Assembly: GCF_001640805.2 (NCBI RefSeq)
Contig: NC_066850.1
Coordinates: 16,861,036 to 16,925,035 of the forward strand
Origin: Lates calcarifer
Lineage: Eukaryota; Chordata; Actinopteri; Centropomidae
DNA length: 64,000 nucleotides
Direction: 5' to 3'
In this document: positions 61,901-64,000 of the stretch, piece by piece
How positions within the stretch are numbered: position 1 is the first letter of the stretch
Layout of the letters: every line of letters starts with the position of its first letter
Program-made: the position numbers and the translations under genes
Notes under the pieces: generated by a model
Seen by the model: only the letters and a program-made list of their open reading frames with translations
What the model was told of the DNA's origin: nothing
Databases searched by the model: none

Positions 61901-64000
61901 CCTCACATCTAAATCAATATGTAGTATCTGCTGTGACACTAAGTAATTCAGCATATTGCACAAGTGCACAGGAGAACTGCTGAGCTGAAGGTTTGAACCC
62001 CTTCTCGGACCTTGACCAGTCAGAAGAGATCAAACTAAATTGACCATATTATGTGAGGCTGCTAACTGCTTTTATAGCTATGGTTTTATGGCTTTTAACT
62101 AGCTTTTATCTGATGCTGACCATTTGTTCATGTCCACAGGGGAATGGGGGGGATAATGTACAAGCAAATAGGAAAGTAATGGGGACTGCTGTCCCATTGG
62201 AAGGACCAGATGGCCAAAGGTCAGTGACCTTCATCACAACTTCCTCTCGAAGGACTATCGACATATCACCTCTCTCATCTCCTCCTCCTCTCTCTCCCTC
62301 TCATCCTCACTCTTTCATCAAAACTGCACAAGAGACTTGATTGAGCTGCTTGAGGAAGAGATAAAATGGCAGAAAGTAATCCTATGGAAAGAAGAGAGAT
62401 AAGGAGGGGAAAACTGAGGCAGAACAGATGACAAGATTCCCTCCCTTGTTTCTTTCTCCCATGTTAATTACGATGTTTGTACCCCTGGGATAAGAGGCCG
62501 CACATTCGCAGCAACATTCGCGTGAATGATAGCTTGATGTCTCTGAGCAGATAAAAACTGAGAGATTTTCATCAACAAAGAGGCTGTTATGGCTTAGCAG
62601 GCTTTGACATATTGGTGTTAGCGTGAATAGGGAGGAGTGGAGAGCAGACAAAGAAAGAGGTGGGAGGGGTACAAACGAGGCCTTTCTCTTGAGCAGCGAT
62701 AATCCATCATGCCTTTTCAACTTACACTTCACTCAAAATGCTTTAAAGGATTGTTTGATGTGACAGACAACATGGAGAATATTGTTAACATTTGAATTCA
62801 CGGTGGGAAAAACCCTGCTTTTCACCTCCTTATGCTTTTGAAGGAATTAAAGAAGGAGAGCATTGATCTATAACCTATGTAGCAATTGTATACCCATATA
62901 CCAATCCTGATTTTGTGTTTTACTGTTTCCTTCATGACTACTTAGTTATGGTATTTTCTTGCTGAATAACTGATGCACAAATGGGGAACATATCACTGGT
63001 TTTGTATGTTGACATCAGATAAAAAGGCGTAAAGACTGGTTTTCTCCCATGGACATGATGATGTCCACTTCGAGACATGGTTAGACAGTGACTGATACAA
63101 ACCACAGTACACAAATTGTCCTTGTTTTTGAATCATTTCAGCACTTCATGCCAGCAACGTTCCCTCCCTCAGCCCTGGCCAGTGTGTCACTGAATGGGCA
63201 CACTTGTGAGTGGGATGGATTCGTAAAGATGCAGGACACAGTACAATCAATTTAGATTCCATGAGGAAACTGGGGCACTGCCCTGGAGGGGAATTCAGAC
63301 CCAGAGGAAAAATAATCAAGAGGCATAAAAAAACATCCGTGTCCTTCAGATGCAAAGCCTTCAGGCTGCTCTCCGCCTCAGACTCTTGTCATTCCACTCC
63401 GTCTTCCTCCTTTCCCTCCTGCCAAGGTCCACTTCATCACAAGCCTCACCGTGAATATGAAATATGTTTCAGATGAATGATTGCTGACTGAATCTGTGCA
63501 TATTGAACTCTCAATATCTGTAATATCCTCCAATATCATTATTTTCCTCCATACCCATGGACTAATCTCTATCATAGTCTGTGGAGTGACTCTGATAGGG
63601 GAAAAAGATAGAGTCAGTAAAGAGATGAGTATGATAATGAAGGCTGAGCTTAACACTCTCTCACACCATCTGTCTGCCTGTCTTCCCATCTATATCTTGT
63701 CGATCTTTGTTCAGTTTCATTCATTGTAGAGTGCTTTATTGGCACAGTGAGGTTTTCCTTACACTGCCAAGGAAATTATATGGTAACACATAGAAAAAGG
63801 TGTAAAGACAACAAATGATTATAGAGATAGGGAGTAAGAAGGAAATTGTGTTACAAATCTCCATAATAAACTAAATGAACAAAATAGAGCTTTCATGTTT
63901 GGAATATGAATGCATTTTGTAATATATTTGCAGTTTACTGTGGAATCTATACTTTTTTGCAATTAATTGCATGTTCCTGTTTTTCATACACCATATATGT

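Larger units (their letters stand above)
60500..64000. other. Non-coding stretch at right edge, possible conserved elements
   Basis: It contains poly-C at 61341-61357, an A-rich tract at 61592-61617 and a CA run at 61879-61900. The segments 61615-61790 and 62455-62640 keep CpG and have little repeat content, as regulatory sequence often does. An exon-like segment at 62140-62219 is treated as a hypothesis only. Confidence 0.45.

Overview
The window reads as teleost fish nuclear DNA. It is AT-leaning and poor in CpG outside a few patches. It is full of (TG/CA)n, (TA)n and homopolymer tracts, and it carries many repeat types I recognise from ray-finned fish genomes. No open reading frame is long enough to be an intact gene. 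There is no operon, tRNA, rRNA or CRISPR structure. I saw no convincing new biological system.

The best gene evidence is one short exon on the + strand at 49317-49402. It has a clean acceptor and donor and one open frame of 28 whole codons, starting with an ATG two bases after the acceptor. I could not name its gene. A CpG-enriched segment near the left edge (about 130-720) could be the promoter or first exon of the same + strand gene. In that case most of the window would be one intron of roughly 48 kb. This link is inference. Two weaker exon-like segments lie downstream (59994-60038 and 62140-62219) and are given only as hypotheses.

Layout: 1-9 kb, CpG-rich edge, then sparse sequence with microsatellites and diffuse fish repeats. 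9-18 kb, a short TIR-bearing element, simple repeats and a decayed LINE reverse-transcriptase fragment at 15.8-16.2 kb. 17-30 kb, dispersed repeats, a SINE-like element with a tRNA-type head at 26.8 kb and a minus-strand LINE fragment at 29.0-29.3 kb. 30-44 kb, mostly unannotated, with a Tc1/mariner-like element on the minus strand (40.65-41.11 kb) and a degraded minus-strand LINE (43.08-44.05 kb). 44-54 kb, the exon, then a fragmentary LINE at 53.6 kb. 55.8-58.2 kb, the most complex patch: a minus-strand LINE with an RNase H domain, split by a 540-base fold-back element that holds a Tc1-like transposase piece, followed by a second copy of the 41-kb transposon family carrying a long (TA)n tract. 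58-64 kb, simple repeats and possible conserved non-coding sequence.

Family assignments rest on motifs visible in translation and on my recall of fish repeats, not on a database search.
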